This document shows, in pieces, positions 14,675-22,915 of a stretch of 64,000 nucleotides of DNA (positions are counted from its first letter, which is position 1; each line of letters opens with the position of its first letter). A program made the position numbers and the translations under genes. The notes below the pieces were generated by a model. That model saw nothing but the letters and a program-made list of their open reading frames with translations, did not search any database and was not told the DNA's origin. Source of the DNA: Paraburkholderia sp. (lineage in GTDB: Bacteria > Pseudomonadota > Gammaproteobacteria > Burkholderiales > Burkholderiaceae); assembly GCF_028283785.1 (NCBI RefSeq), contig NZ_JAPWKB010000019.1:1260001-1324000 (forward strand), in the 5' to 3' direction.

Positions 14675-17260
14675 TCACCCCAAAACCCCCACCTCCCCAA
14701 CCACCCCCACAACACACCCCCGCAAAACCGCCAAATCAACAGGCGTCAAAACACACCCGTCATAACCCGCCGGATCCCCGGCATACGCTGCCACCGGAAG
14801 CACAACCGCCGAAACCGCAATCACCGGGCACCCCGGCCACCCAAACCGGATCTCCCGCAACACGATCATCCCGTCGATGCCGGGCATCATAGGATCGGTC
14901 ACCACAAGATCCGGCCTCGGCAGATCCTTGCGCGCCACACGCGCCAACATCTCCATCGCGTCGCCGACGGTTTCGACGGTGAACCCCAGACCGCTGAATT
15001 CATCGACCAGAAACGCCCGTATCCCGGCCGAGTCCTCACCGATCAACACCCGCCGTCCATTCCCGTCGATAGCCGGCAACACCTCGACCGGATCCGCCGC
15101 CTCGTCGGCGGCAAGCTGCGCTTCATCCACGACCGCCACGGGTACGCTCAGGCTGACCGTCGTGCCCACGCCCAACGTACTGTCCAGCGATAACGTGCCG
15201 CCCATCCGCGTGACCCACTGCTTGACGATAGCGAGCCCCAGGCCGATGCCCGACGCGCGACGCGCGGCGTCGAGCCGGGCGAACGGCTCGAAAATCCGCG
15301 CCTGGTCGGCGGCGGCAATTCCGCAACCGGTATCCGCGACGGACATCGTCAGCAACACGGAACCATGCGTTCCCGTCGATATTTCGGGTACGTGGCGGCA
15401 GTCGATATACAACGCAATCCGGCCATCCAGCGTGAACTTCGACGCGTTGTCGATCAGGTTCGACAGCACCTGCGCAATCCGCTTCTCGTCGAGCGCAAGA
15501 AGCGGCGGCAACGCGCCGGTGATCGTGAACGCAAAGCGGTGTCCGCGCTCGCGTGCGACGCGCTCGGCCTGCCGCGCAATCCCGTCGAACAACGCATGCG
15601 TGTAGACCGGCGCAAGCCGTAACGCGTCCGGATCACCGCCGTCCGCGTAATCGATCAGATCGTTCACCATCGTCAACATCTGATTCGCGCTGCGCCGGAT
15701 GATCCGACCGCGATCGGCGTCGTCGCGACCGGCGGCCTGCTCGAGATCGGCAAAACCGATGATCGACGTCAGCGGCGCGCGCAACTCGTGCGTCACTCGC
15801 GCCAGAAAATCCGTCTTCGCGCGATTCGCGTCGCTCGCATCCAGCAACGCAATCTGCAACGCGTGCGTGCGCGTGTCGAGCGCGCGTTCGAGGCGGGTCT
15901 GTTCACGTGTGCCGGCGTCGAGCAAGGCCTGCTGCGCCGCCCGCTGTTCGCGCTGCAACATGTGCGACCGCGCGCCTGCGATCAGCGCGATCATCAGCAG
16001 GAACGGCAGGCTCGAAGCCCACGCGATCCCGTCGAAATCCAGCCACGTCTGCGGCAACAGACCGTGCAGGTCGCCGATCGGCAACGCCACGGTCGCACAG
16101 CCGATGGCCAATGCCAGCAGCACGATCCGCGCATCGGGCAGGCCGCGACGCCAGCCGTCGAACATCGATACGACCCACACGACGTTGCACACCCACATCG
16201 TCGCGATCAGCGCGCTGTGCGCCGCGCGGAATTCGCCGAAACCGGTCCACGCGCAGAGCACGCCCAGCGCGGCGAGCATCGCGCGGTAAGTCCACTTCCA
16301 CACCGGCACGCGATCCAGCCCGGCGAAGGCCGCCGCCATCGCGCTGAAACAGACCGTCGCGGCCGCCGACAGCATGTCCGGCGCGCGCAATGCCCAATCG
16401 CCGCCGTCGATGGAGAAAGCGCGGTACATGTCGCCTCGACATGCGAGATCGTGCGCAATCTCGAACAGGATGCTCGCGGCCATCAACAGGAAAACACGGT
16501 CGCGGCGCGTAATGCCGAGAAACAGCGTGGACAGCGCAATCGTCAGCAGCGCGCCGTCGAGCAGCATTTCGAGCATCGACGCATGCAGTTCGCTGGCGCG
16601 GAAAGCGTCCGGCGCCCACAGCGTGGCGTCGAGATGGATCGGGGTGCGGCTTTGCACGCGCACCACGAAGCGGGTCTGCTCGCCGGGCGCGAGCGTCACG
16701 GGAAACACCGGCAACGCGGTGTTCACCGGTCGCGCGGACAAAGGACGTCGGATGCCCGCCGCAATCGATTCGATCACGCCGTGCGCGTTCGATCCGACCA
16801 CACCGAGCCGGTAATAGCAAATGTCGTCGACATCCGCCGCGCCGACCGACAGCCAGCGCGTCACCGGTTGTGTGCTGCGGTTCACGAGCGTGCCGGCGAG
16901 CCAGAACGCAGAGCGCGAGTCGCCATGGTCCAGCGCGGCCGGCGTCGCCGGGCGCCAGCCGCGATCGCGGTCGAGCACGTGTGCAGCGTCGAGCGACGCG
17001 GTGCGGTCTTCGAGCAACGATAACTGTCCGGCCAGCGGCAATCGCGTATCGACACGCGCGATGTCCACGATCGACGACATCGGTGCCGTGGCGGCGTCGA
17101 AGGTCGTTGCGGCGCACGACGTTGGCCACGAAAGCGTCGAACACACGGCCAGCAGACTCAGCGAAATCAACCCGCACGAGCGGGAAAAGCCATCGATGCG
17201 TGCGACGCATGCGTTACGTGCAGCGCGCAACGCGCCGCCAATCCAGTGCTTCAACGTCAT
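14675..17260 (-). CDS. Hybrid sensor histidine kinase with 7TMR-DISM-like sensor and degenerate receiver
   Basis: 861 aa. A signal/TM segment is followed by a periplasmic 7TMR-DISMED2-like domain (residues about 55-215), seven hydrophobic segments (about 225-430), a short coiled coil, a HisKA domain with VTHELRAPLTSIIGF (His491), an HATPase domain with LSNLIDNASKF, DTGCGIA and GIGLGLAIVKQW, and a C-terminal receiver with VVTDPMMPGIDG (Asp789). The usual receiver Lys before the cis-Pro is Thr839 (LTPVD), so phosphosignalling may be altered. The last codons lie next to repeat arm B. A 59-codon AraC remnant overlaps its start by 4 bp. Confidence 0.9.
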   Translation of the reverse strand: MTLKHWIGGALRAARNACVARIDGFSRSCGLISLSLLAVCSTLSWPTSCAATTFDAATAPMSSIVDIARVDTRLPLAGQLSLLEDRTASLDAAHVLDRDRGWRPATPAALDHGDSRSAFWLAGTLVNRSTQPVTRWLSVGAADVDDICYYRLGVVGSNAHGVIESIAAGIRRPLSARPVNTALPVFPVTLAPGEQTRFVVRVQSRTPIHLDATLWAPDAFRASELHASMLEMLLDGALLTIALSTLFLGITRRDRVFLLMAASILFEIAHDLACRGDMYRAFSIDGGDWALRAPDMLSAAATVCFSAMAAAFAGLDRVPVWKWTYRAMLAALGVLCAWTGFGEFRAAHSALIATMWVCNVVWVVSMFDGWRRGLPDARIVLLALAIGCATVALPIGDLHGLLPQTWLDFDGIAWASSLPFLLMIALIAGARSHMLQREQRAAQQALLDAGTREQTRLERALDTRTHALQIALLDASDANRAKTDFLARVTHELRAPLTSIIGFADLEQAAGRDDADRGRIIRRSANQMLTMVNDLIDYADGGDPDALRLAPVYTHALFDGIARQAERVARERGHRFAFTITGALPPLLALDEKRIAQVLSNLIDNASKFTLDGRIALYIDCRHVPEISTGTHGSVLLTMSVADTGCGIAAADQARIFEPFARLDAARRASGIGLGLAIVKQWVTRMGGTLSLDSTLGVGTTVSLSVPVAVVDEAQLAADEAADPVEVLPAIDGNGRRVLIGEDSAGIRAFLVDEFSGLGFTVETVGDAMEMLARVARKDLPRPDLVVTDPMMPGIDGMIVLREIRFGWPGCPVIAVSAVVLPVAAYAGDPAGYDGCVLTPVDLAVLRGCVVGVVGEVGVLG

Positions 17261-17436
17261 TCAGCGCGATCCATGCCTTGTCTGAAACTGCGGGGCGGCA
17301 CGCCGAAGCATGCGCGAAACGCGGTCGAAAAATATGCCACCGATCCATCGCCGAAGAACCGTGCGATGGGCCGGATGTCCCGCGAGTTGTCGCGCAACGG
17401 CCGTCGCGCGTCGATCGAAAAAGTGCGGTGAGTCAT
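17257..17436 (-). pseudogene. AraC-family regulator C-terminal remnant (59 codons)
   Basis: Minus-strand frame from ATG 17436 to TGA 17257. Its second half reads RDIRPIARFFGDGSVAYF then STAFRACFGVPPRSFRQG, the second helix-turn-helix and signature of AraC/XylS regulators. The first HTH and sensor domain are missing; the frame upstream stays open only to about 17500 and shows no family match. The TGA overlaps the ATG of the histidine kinase (ATGA). It is probably a deletion remnant; a real short coupled gene is possible but less likely. The CDS is too short for standard ORF cut-offs. Confidence 0.55.
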
Positions 17437-17751
17437 GGCCGCTATTTTTTCACAGAGACCGTATGCGAGCGCGGCGCGCCGCCATGCGCGGCGACGCGAA
17501 AACAGTGTCCGTCAGCCACGCTTTTTCATGCGTGCGCGACGCGCCGCCGTCGCCCGCGATTCGCGCGCTCCGCTACGCTCGACAGGCGTTGCGCGGCGTC
17601 TGCGAGGTGTCTGCGCACAGTGGCGGGAGGCGTCGATGCGATGCGCCGACACCTCGAATCGCCGCTGCGGCGGTAAGAGTTTGAAAGACAACTGTGTCTA
17701 TTCGACCAGGTTGCGCAGCCGCCCGGATGATGGATCCGGAAGAGGGCGCAG
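17437..17751. other. Intergenic region, probably decayed
   Basis: About 315 bp between the AraC remnant and the lyase gene. It is rich in CGC/GCG runs and has no protein-like frame on either strand. It may contain the eroded front part of the AraC gene, but I could not recognise it. Confidence 0.4.
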
Positions 17752-18633
17752 TCACCCGGCGGCATATTTCGCATCGAGCGAATCGAATAACGGCTTTCCG
17801 ACGAGGCGCTGCCGCTCGCCGAACGGCACCACCAGATCCGGGTCCTCGTCGAGCTTGCCGTCGTCGCGCAAGCGTCCCAGTGCGCGCTGCATCCCCAGCA
17901 CCGCGCCCTGCAACGCCGCATTGGCGTACAGCACGACGCCATAACCGAGCGCCGCAAGTTCGCGCTGCGGCGTGGTCGGCGTCTTGCCGCCGATCACGAT
18001 GTTCAGCAACAACGGCGCATCGAACATCGCGGGCATCCGCGCGATTTCGTCGGGTGTCTCCACGGCTTCGATAAACAGCACGTCGGCACCGGCTTCGGCA
18101 AAGCGGTGCGCACGCTCGATCGCGTCGTCGAAACCATGCACTGCCGCCGCATCGGTGCGCGCGACGATCAGCAGGTTGCTGTCCTCGCGGGCATCGACGG
18201 CCGCGTGTAGTTTGCCGACCATTTCCGCGGTCGGGATCACCTGCTTGCCCGCGAAATGTCCGCATTTTTTCGGCATCACCTGATCTTCGAGCTGGATCGC
18301 GTCCGCGCCCGCGCGCTCCAGCGCGCGGATCGTGTGACGCACGTTCAGCGCATTGCCGAAGCCCGTATCCGCATCGACGATCAGCGGCAACTCGACCGCG
18401 TCGCGTATCCGCGTGGTGTGTCCGGCCATCTCGTTCAGACCGATAAAGCCCAGATCGGGCAGGCCCAGCGACATATTGGTCACGCCGGCACCGGTGAGAT
18501 ACAGCGCTTCGAATCCGCTATCGGCGGCGACGCGCGCCGCCAGCGCGTTGAATGCGCCGGGCACGATAAGCGCATTGCGCTGGTCGATGCGGGCGCGGAA
18601 AGCGGCGCGACGTCGCGCGGTCGAGGTTGGCAT
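17752..18633 (-). CDS. Isocitrate lyase/PEP mutase family protein (2-methylisocitrate lyase-like)
   Basis: 293 aa from ATG 18633 (GGAG 8 nt upstream); the longer frame to 18810 would cover the promoter. TIM-barrel enzyme with IVDADTGFGN (metal ligand region, D87/D89), QLEDQVMPKKCGH (residues 114-126, catalytic Cys124) and IVARTDA. These are the hallmarks of the ICL/PrpB superfamily; carboxyvinyl-carboxyphosphonate mutase and oxaloacetate decarboxylase are alternatives. It is divergent from a PrpR-type activator, with a sigma-54 promoter between them, but prpC and prpD are absent. A role in cleaving a 2-methylisocitrate-like or related hydroxyacid is inferred. Confidence 0.85.
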   Translation of the reverse strand: MPTSTARRRAAFRARIDQRNALIVPGAFNALAARVAADSGFEALYLTGAGVTNMSLGLPDLGFIGLNEMAGHTTRIRDAVELPLIVDADTGFGNALNVRHTIRALERAGADAIQLEDQVMPKKCGHFAGKQVIPTAEMVGKLHAAVDAREDSNLLIVARTDAAAVHGFDDAIERAHRFAEAGADVLFIEAVETPDEIARMPAMFDAPLLLNIVIGGKTPTTPQRELAALGYGVVLYANAALQGAVLGMQRALGRLRDDGKLDEDPDLVVPFGERQRLVGKPLFDSLDAKYAAG

Positions 18634-18747
18634 GACAGGCTCCTTCAATAAGACGCAAAGCGCGACGGAAAGGCGGCGAAAGGGAATCGCAAAACACGCG
18701 TTGCCGTCGACGGAAACGCGCGTCGAGACGCGCGCTTCAGGTCTTAG

Positions 18748-18763
18748 TGCATGATTCGGGCCA
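18748..18763 (-). promoter_or_regulatory. Sigma-54 promoter of the lyase gene
   Basis: The minus-strand sequence TGGCCCGAATCATGCA matches the -24/-12 consensus TGGCACG-N4-TTGCA, with the obligatory GG-N10-GC spacing. It lies about 115 bp upstream of the lyase ATG. The divergent gene codes for a sigma-54-dependent activator, and its candidate binding sites lie about 100-150 bp upstream of this promoter, the usual distance. Confidence 0.7.
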
Positions 18764-18853
18764 TGCAAATAGCAACTTTTATCAGACGTTAAAAAACGTT
18801 TAAGAATCATGAAGATAGTTCGTGTTTACGTGATCTGAAAGGGAATTGACATG

Positions 18854-18897
18854 GTTTCATCGTTTCATCAAACTGTTTCAGTCATCTCGGTGAAACA
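18854..18897. promoter_or_regulatory. Candidate activator binding sites (UAS)
   Basis: GTTTCA occurs at 18854, 18862 and 18875. TGTTTCA (18874-18880) forms a perfect inverted repeat with TGAAACA (18891-18897), spacer 10 bp. This matches the style of PrpR-type upstream activating sites. It lies just upstream of the activator gene itself, so autoregulation is also possible. Confidence 0.55.
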
Positions 18898-18912
18898 CGA
18901 CGGAACAGTCCC

Positions 18913-20976
18913 ATGGTTGCGCATTCCGCTTCGCTGCCGCACGGCGCTCCGCTCGCCGCTGCGCGTCCCGGCATTGCCGTGGTCAGCATCAGCCGCCTGC
19001 AGTCGCTGTGCGAGGCGGTCGCGCCGCGCTATCAGCACAGCGCGCGCATCTTCCCGCTGCGCGAGGGCTACGGCGCGGCGGTCACTGCGCTCGAGGCGCA
19101 TCTCGAAGGCGGCACGGTCGATGTCGTGATCGCGGCGGGGTCGAACGGCGCATATCTGCGCGATCATCTGCCGGTGCCGGTCGTCACCGTCAAGGTCAAC
19201 GGTTTCGACATCATGCAGGCGATCGCACAGGCAAGCGCCGCGCATCCCGGCCAGCCAATCGGACTCGTGCTGCACGATGCGATCTCGTCGGAGATCGACG
19301 AACTGCGCGCATGGCTGAACGTCGACATCCTTCAGCGTGCGTACCGTTCGGTCGACGAGGTGCGCGGTGCCGTCAACGATCTCGCCGCGCGCAATTGCGC
19401 AGCCATCATCGGTCCGGGCATGGCCTGCGATTTCGCGGAACGCGCGGGCATCGAAAGCGTGTTCCTGTATTCGCTCGGCGCGGTGGACGAAGCGTTCAGC
19501 CACGCGGTCGAACTCGCGCGCGTGAGCCGCGACAAGGAATCGAAACGCGTGCGCCTGAATACGATCGTCGCGCATCTGCGTGACGGCGTGGCCGCCTTCG
19601 ACGACAGCGGCCGTCTCGAAGCGGTCAATCCGGCGATGCTGTCGCTGCTCGGTCTGTCGGACCCGGCGCAGGCGGAACTGGCGTTGACCGCGCGGATCGG
19701 ACGTTTTCTGCGTGACGGCGGCACCCGCGGCACGCCGATCGAAGACAGCATCGAACATATCGACGGCCGCGCGCTCAGCATTACCTGCATGCCGATCACC
19801 GAACACGGCGCGCGGACCGGCGCGGTGCTGACGGTGCAGGATGCGCTCGTCGCGCAACGGATCGACCGCACGCTGCGCACCAGCCAGCGGCCGCGCAACC
19901 TCGTCGCGCGACATCGGTTGGGAGATCTGGTCGGTGCGTCGGCGGCGATGGACAAGGTCCGCCGTCTCGCGTTGACGGGCGCGGTCCACGACGCCACCGT
20001 GCTGCTGACGGGCGAGAGCGGCACCGGCAAGGAACTGGTCGCGCAAGGTATCCATAGCGCGAGCCGCCGGCGCGGCAATCCGTTCGTCGCGTTCAACTGC
20101 GCGGCGCTGCCCGAAGGGCTGATCGAGAGCGAGCTGTTCGGCCATGAAGAAGGCGCGTTCACGGGCGCGCGTCGCGGCGGCAAACCGGGGCTGTTCGAAA
20201 CGGCGCATACCGGGACGATCTTTCTCGACGAAATCGGTGAAATGCCCGCGTCGCTGCAAAGCCGCTTGCTGCGCGTGCTGCAGGAGCGTTACGTGGTCAA
20301 GCTCGGCGCGACCCAGGCCACGCCGGTGGACGTGCGCGTGATCGCGGCGACCCATCGCGATCTGAAAGCGCTGGTCGCGCAAGGCAGCTTTCGCGCCGAT
20401 CTGTACTACCGGCTCAACGTGCTGAATATCCATCTGCCGCCGCTGCGCGACCGGCGCGACGACGTGCGCGAGATCGCGAGCCATCTGCTGGGCGAACTCG
20501 TTGCGGAATATGCGCCCGCTGCCGACGCGAATCCGCAACCGCAGACGGAACTGCGCGCGGGCGTGATGACGATGCTGGAGCCGCTGTTCGCGTCGTATGG
20601 TTTTCCGGGGAATGTGCGGGAATTGGGCAATCTGCTGACGCGCGCCGCAATTCACCATGCGGAGCTGAAAAATGGCTCGCGCGACGATCTGCTGGCGGTG
20701 TTTCCGGAACTGCTCGACGCGGAGCGCGACGCGCGGCGCGAATATGAGCGCGAGCGCGGTGAGGGCAGTGCGGCCGGCTACGGCGCCGGTGACGACGCCG
20801 ACGTGCGGCGCTTCGGCGCCGGCGATGCGCCGGTGACATTCGACGACGTGCAGCGCGCGCTGGCCCAATCGAACGGAAACCGCAGCGGCGCGGCAAAACG
20901 GCTGGGCATCAGCCGCACCACGCTATGGCGGCTGCTGAAGACGAATCGCGACGGTTCGACCTCGACAGGCGCCTAA
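18913..20976 (+). CDS. prpR: PrpR-type sigma-54-dependent transcriptional activator
   Basis: 687 aa. The N-terminal PrpR_N sensor domain (residues about 15-190, VVIAAGSNGAYLRDHLPVPVVTV and IIGPGMACDFAERAGI) is followed by a PAS-like domain (about 215-310) and an AAA+ domain with Walker A GESGTGKE (near 367), EGAFTGA (near 414; the sigma-54 contact loop) and Walker B TIFLDEIGEM. The Fis-type HTH is at the C-terminus (RSGAAKRLGISRTTLWRLLK). It should activate the divergent lyase gene in response to a small acid such as 2-methylcitrate; the ligand is inferred from the family. Sequence 20740-20820 codes a low-complexity linker. Confidence 0.9.
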   Translation: MVAHSASLPHGAPLAAARPGIAVVSISRLQSLCEAVAPRYQHSARIFPLREGYGAAVTALEAHLEGGTVDVVIAAGSNGAYLRDHLPVPVVTVKVNGFDIMQAIAQASAAHPGQPIGLVLHDAISSEIDELRAWLNVDILQRAYRSVDEVRGAVNDLAARNCAAIIGPGMACDFAERAGIESVFLYSLGAVDEAFSHAVELARVSRDKESKRVRLNTIVAHLRDGVAAFDDSGRLEAVNPAMLSLLGLSDPAQAELALTARIGRFLRDGGTRGTPIEDSIEHIDGRALSITCMPITEHGARTGAVLTVQDALVAQRIDRTLRTSQRPRNLVARHRLGDLVGASAAMDKVRRLALTGAVHDATVLLTGESGTGKELVAQGIHSASRRRGNPFVAFNCAALPEGLIESELFGHEEGAFTGARRGGKPGLFETAHTGTIFLDEIGEMPASLQSRLLRVLQERYVVKLGATQATPVDVRVIAATHRDLKALVAQGSFRADLYYRLNVLNIHLPPLRDRRDDVREIASHLLGELVAEYAPAADANPQPQTELRAGVMTMLEPLFASYGFPGNVRELGNLLTRAAIHHAELKNGSRDDLLAVFPELLDAERDARREYERERGEGSAAGYGAGDDADVRRFGAGDAPVTFDDVQRALAQSNGNRSGAAKRLGISRTTLWRLLKTNRDGSTSTGA

Positions 20977-21007
20977 CCCCACGCACAGCCGCACCCGCGC
21001 CGGCGCG

Positions 21008-21226
21008 TCAGCAATCCTCGACGCCCGGATCGATGCCCATCATTCTGAGCGTGTCGCGCATCAAGTCCTGTTGGGCGCTCATCCACTCGTGCGTGCCGAA
21101 CGCGAACTCCTTCGGGTCCGATTTGCCCTGCGCCTTGCGAATCGTATCGACGCTCATGCAAAAGGCCAGCGTCTCCAGATATCTGGGATGCGCGGGGCCG
21201 AAGGGGATGTCGTTTTCGTTATCCAT
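21008..21226 (-). CDS. Small hypothetical protein
   Basis: 72 aa from ATG 21226 (DNENDIPFGPAHPRYLETL...). It is rich in Met near the C-terminus (DLMRDTLRMMGIDPG) and has no signal peptide. It is convergent with the activator gene and 30 bp from it. I do not recognise the family. Upstream codons to 21310 are not protein-like. Confidence 0.6.
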   Translation of the reverse strand: MDNENDIPFGPAHPRYLETLAFCMSVDTIRKAQGKSDPKEFAFGTHEWMSAQQDLMRDTLRMMGIDPGVEDC

Positions 21227-21447
21227 GCCCCAGGTAACGGCCTGAACCCGACAAACTTTACAAGCGGACAGCATTTGTCCGCCAGCATGGCTGGAACAGT
21301 TGATGCGCAAACGTTTTTTAGTCGCGGCCTCAAGTTTTTGAATGCGAGCGTAAAGCCGTGCGGCGTGGGACTATCGACGTGTCGCTGCTTGCGTCGACGC
21401 GCGCCCGAGCTTCGGGCCCACCGCATCACCCCATCATGGAGGCGTCG

Positions 21448-22251
21448 ATGAAACTTCGCGTCGGATACGAACTGTCGTACGAGTGCCCGCAGCCCACGCC
21501 GATGATGTTGATGCTGAATACGCATTTTTCCCATGCGCAGGATGTCGTCGTCCCGGACTTGCTGGTCACCGATCCGCCAGTGCCGATTGCCCAATATCGC
21601 GACGTCTACGGCAATCTGTGTAGCCGTATCGTCGCGCCAACCGGACGTCTGTCGTTGCGCACCACCGCGCTGCTGGATGTGTCCGGCGCATTCGAAACCC
21701 GTCCACGCGACGGCTGGGGCCATCCGGTCCAGCAACTGCCCGACGATTCGCTGATCTTTCTGCTCGGCAGCCGTTATTGCGAAACCGATCTGATGGTGGA
21801 AATCGCGTGGCAGATGTTCGGCCAGTGCGTGCCGGGGCGCGAAACCGTGCTGGCGATCTGCGACTTCGTGCACCGGCACATCGAATTCGGCTACGAGCAT
21901 GCGCGCCCGACCAAGACGGCGTGGGAGGCGTATCGCGAACGCAGGGGCGTGTGTCGCGATTACGCGCATCTCGGCGTCACGCTGTGTCGCGCGATGAACA
22001 TTCCGGCGCGTTACTGCACCGGCTATATCAGCGATGTGGGTTTGCCGCCCGTCACCGCGCCGATGGATTTCGCGGGCTGGTTCGAGGCCTATGTGGGGGG
22101 AAGCTGGCAGACCTTCGATCCGCGCAACAACGCGCCGCGCGTCGGGCGGGTGTTGATGGCGCGCGGTCGCGATGCGGCCGATGTCGCGATCAGCAATGCG
22201 TTCGGCGCGGCCGTGCTGACGCATTTCGCGGTGCATTGCGACGAGGCGTAG
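21448..22251 (+). CDS. Transglutaminase-like cysteine protease family protein
   Basis: 267 aa from ATG 21448, with GGAGG at 21438-21442. The N-terminal domain (LRVGYELSYECPQPTPMML) and the core (KTAWEAYRERRGVCRDYAH, catalytic Cys in GVCRD) identify the bacterial transglutaminase-like family. The third strand reads PMDFAGWFEAYVGGSWQTFDPRNN; the Asp is present, but Gly stands where many family members have the catalytic His before Trp. It may be a subfamily trait or loss of activity. Such proteins are often found with proteasome-like or circularly permuted ATP-grasp genes, none of which are here. Confidence 0.85.
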   Translation: MKLRVGYELSYECPQPTPMMLMLNTHFSHAQDVVVPDLLVTDPPVPIAQYRDVYGNLCSRIVAPTGRLSLRTTALLDVSGAFETRPRDGWGHPVQQLPDDSLIFLLGSRYCETDLMVEIAWQMFGQCVPGRETVLAICDFVHRHIEFGYEHARPTKTAWEAYRERRGVCRDYAHLGVTLCRAMNIPARYCTGYISDVGLPPVTAPMDFAGWFEAYVGGSWQTFDPRNNAPRVGRVLMARGRDAADVAISNAFGAAVLTHFAVHCDEA

Positions 22252-22374
22252 CGACAGCGCGTGCCGTTTGGGCGGTGAGGCGTTCGGGGCAGTCTGAAAC
22301 GCGCCCGAACCGCCGCGCCCGAAAACCGGCACGCGGCTCACGGTCCGCAGCACTGCCCGCAGCCCGGAAACGCG

Positions 22375-22740
22375 TCAATCCGCCTGGCGTTTCTCTTCGA
22401 GCGCCAACCGGCAATCGCCAAGCACTTCCCTGACGAGGGTGGCCTGGTAATCGAGGTCGTCGGTATCGAGGATTTCTTCTACGGCGTCGCGTGCCCAGAC
22501 GGCATCGACGAAACCGGCATGCTGCCGGGCGATATCTTGTGCGATGGCGGACAACCTGGCGACGGTCAGCCACTCGGCTTGCCGCTTGTGCCGATCGAGC
22601 CATTTATGCGCAGCCTGCACGTGAAAATCCGCAGACGGCCAGGACTCGTTCAGATAGTACGCGCCGAGATTTCCGCAGGTGAGCCAGCACAGCAGCTCAA
22701 CACGGTCTCGCGGACTGAGGTGGTGGCGCACTTCATCCAT
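22375..22740 (-). CDS. Hypothetical protein, 121 aa
   Basis: A mostly helical, charged protein with two cysteines near the N-terminus (ELLCWLTCGNLGAYY) and a segment ESWPSADFHVQAAHKWLDRHKRQAEWL. No signal peptide or known motif. It is convergent with the transglutaminase-like gene; a GC-rich stem (22258-22266 with 22327-22335) lies between them. Family not recognised. Confidence 0.6.
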   Translation of the reverse strand: MDEVRHHLSPRDRVELLCWLTCGNLGAYYLNESWPSADFHVQAAHKWLDRHKRQAEWLTVARLSAIAQDIARQHAGFVDAVWARDAVEEILDTDDLDYQATLVREVLGDCRLALEEKRQAD

Positions 22741-22915
22741 AGCGACGCTCTCGAAGAATCATTGAGTTCGGTCTACCGCTCGCGGTAAACCACGTCTCCT
22801 ACGGCAAAAAGATACCACGCCAATGCACAAAAAAAGCATCCCATTCGGGGAAATACCGTTCTCGTGAAACCCGCGCGTGCGCTCGCCCACACGCGCGCGC
22901 GACGCGACGGCCGGC

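Noticed and set aside
18868..20868. Minus-strand ORF of 666 codons opposite prpR
   Set aside because: Antisense shadow; the plus strand has Walker A, GAFTGA and Fis-type HTH motifs in a continuous frame.
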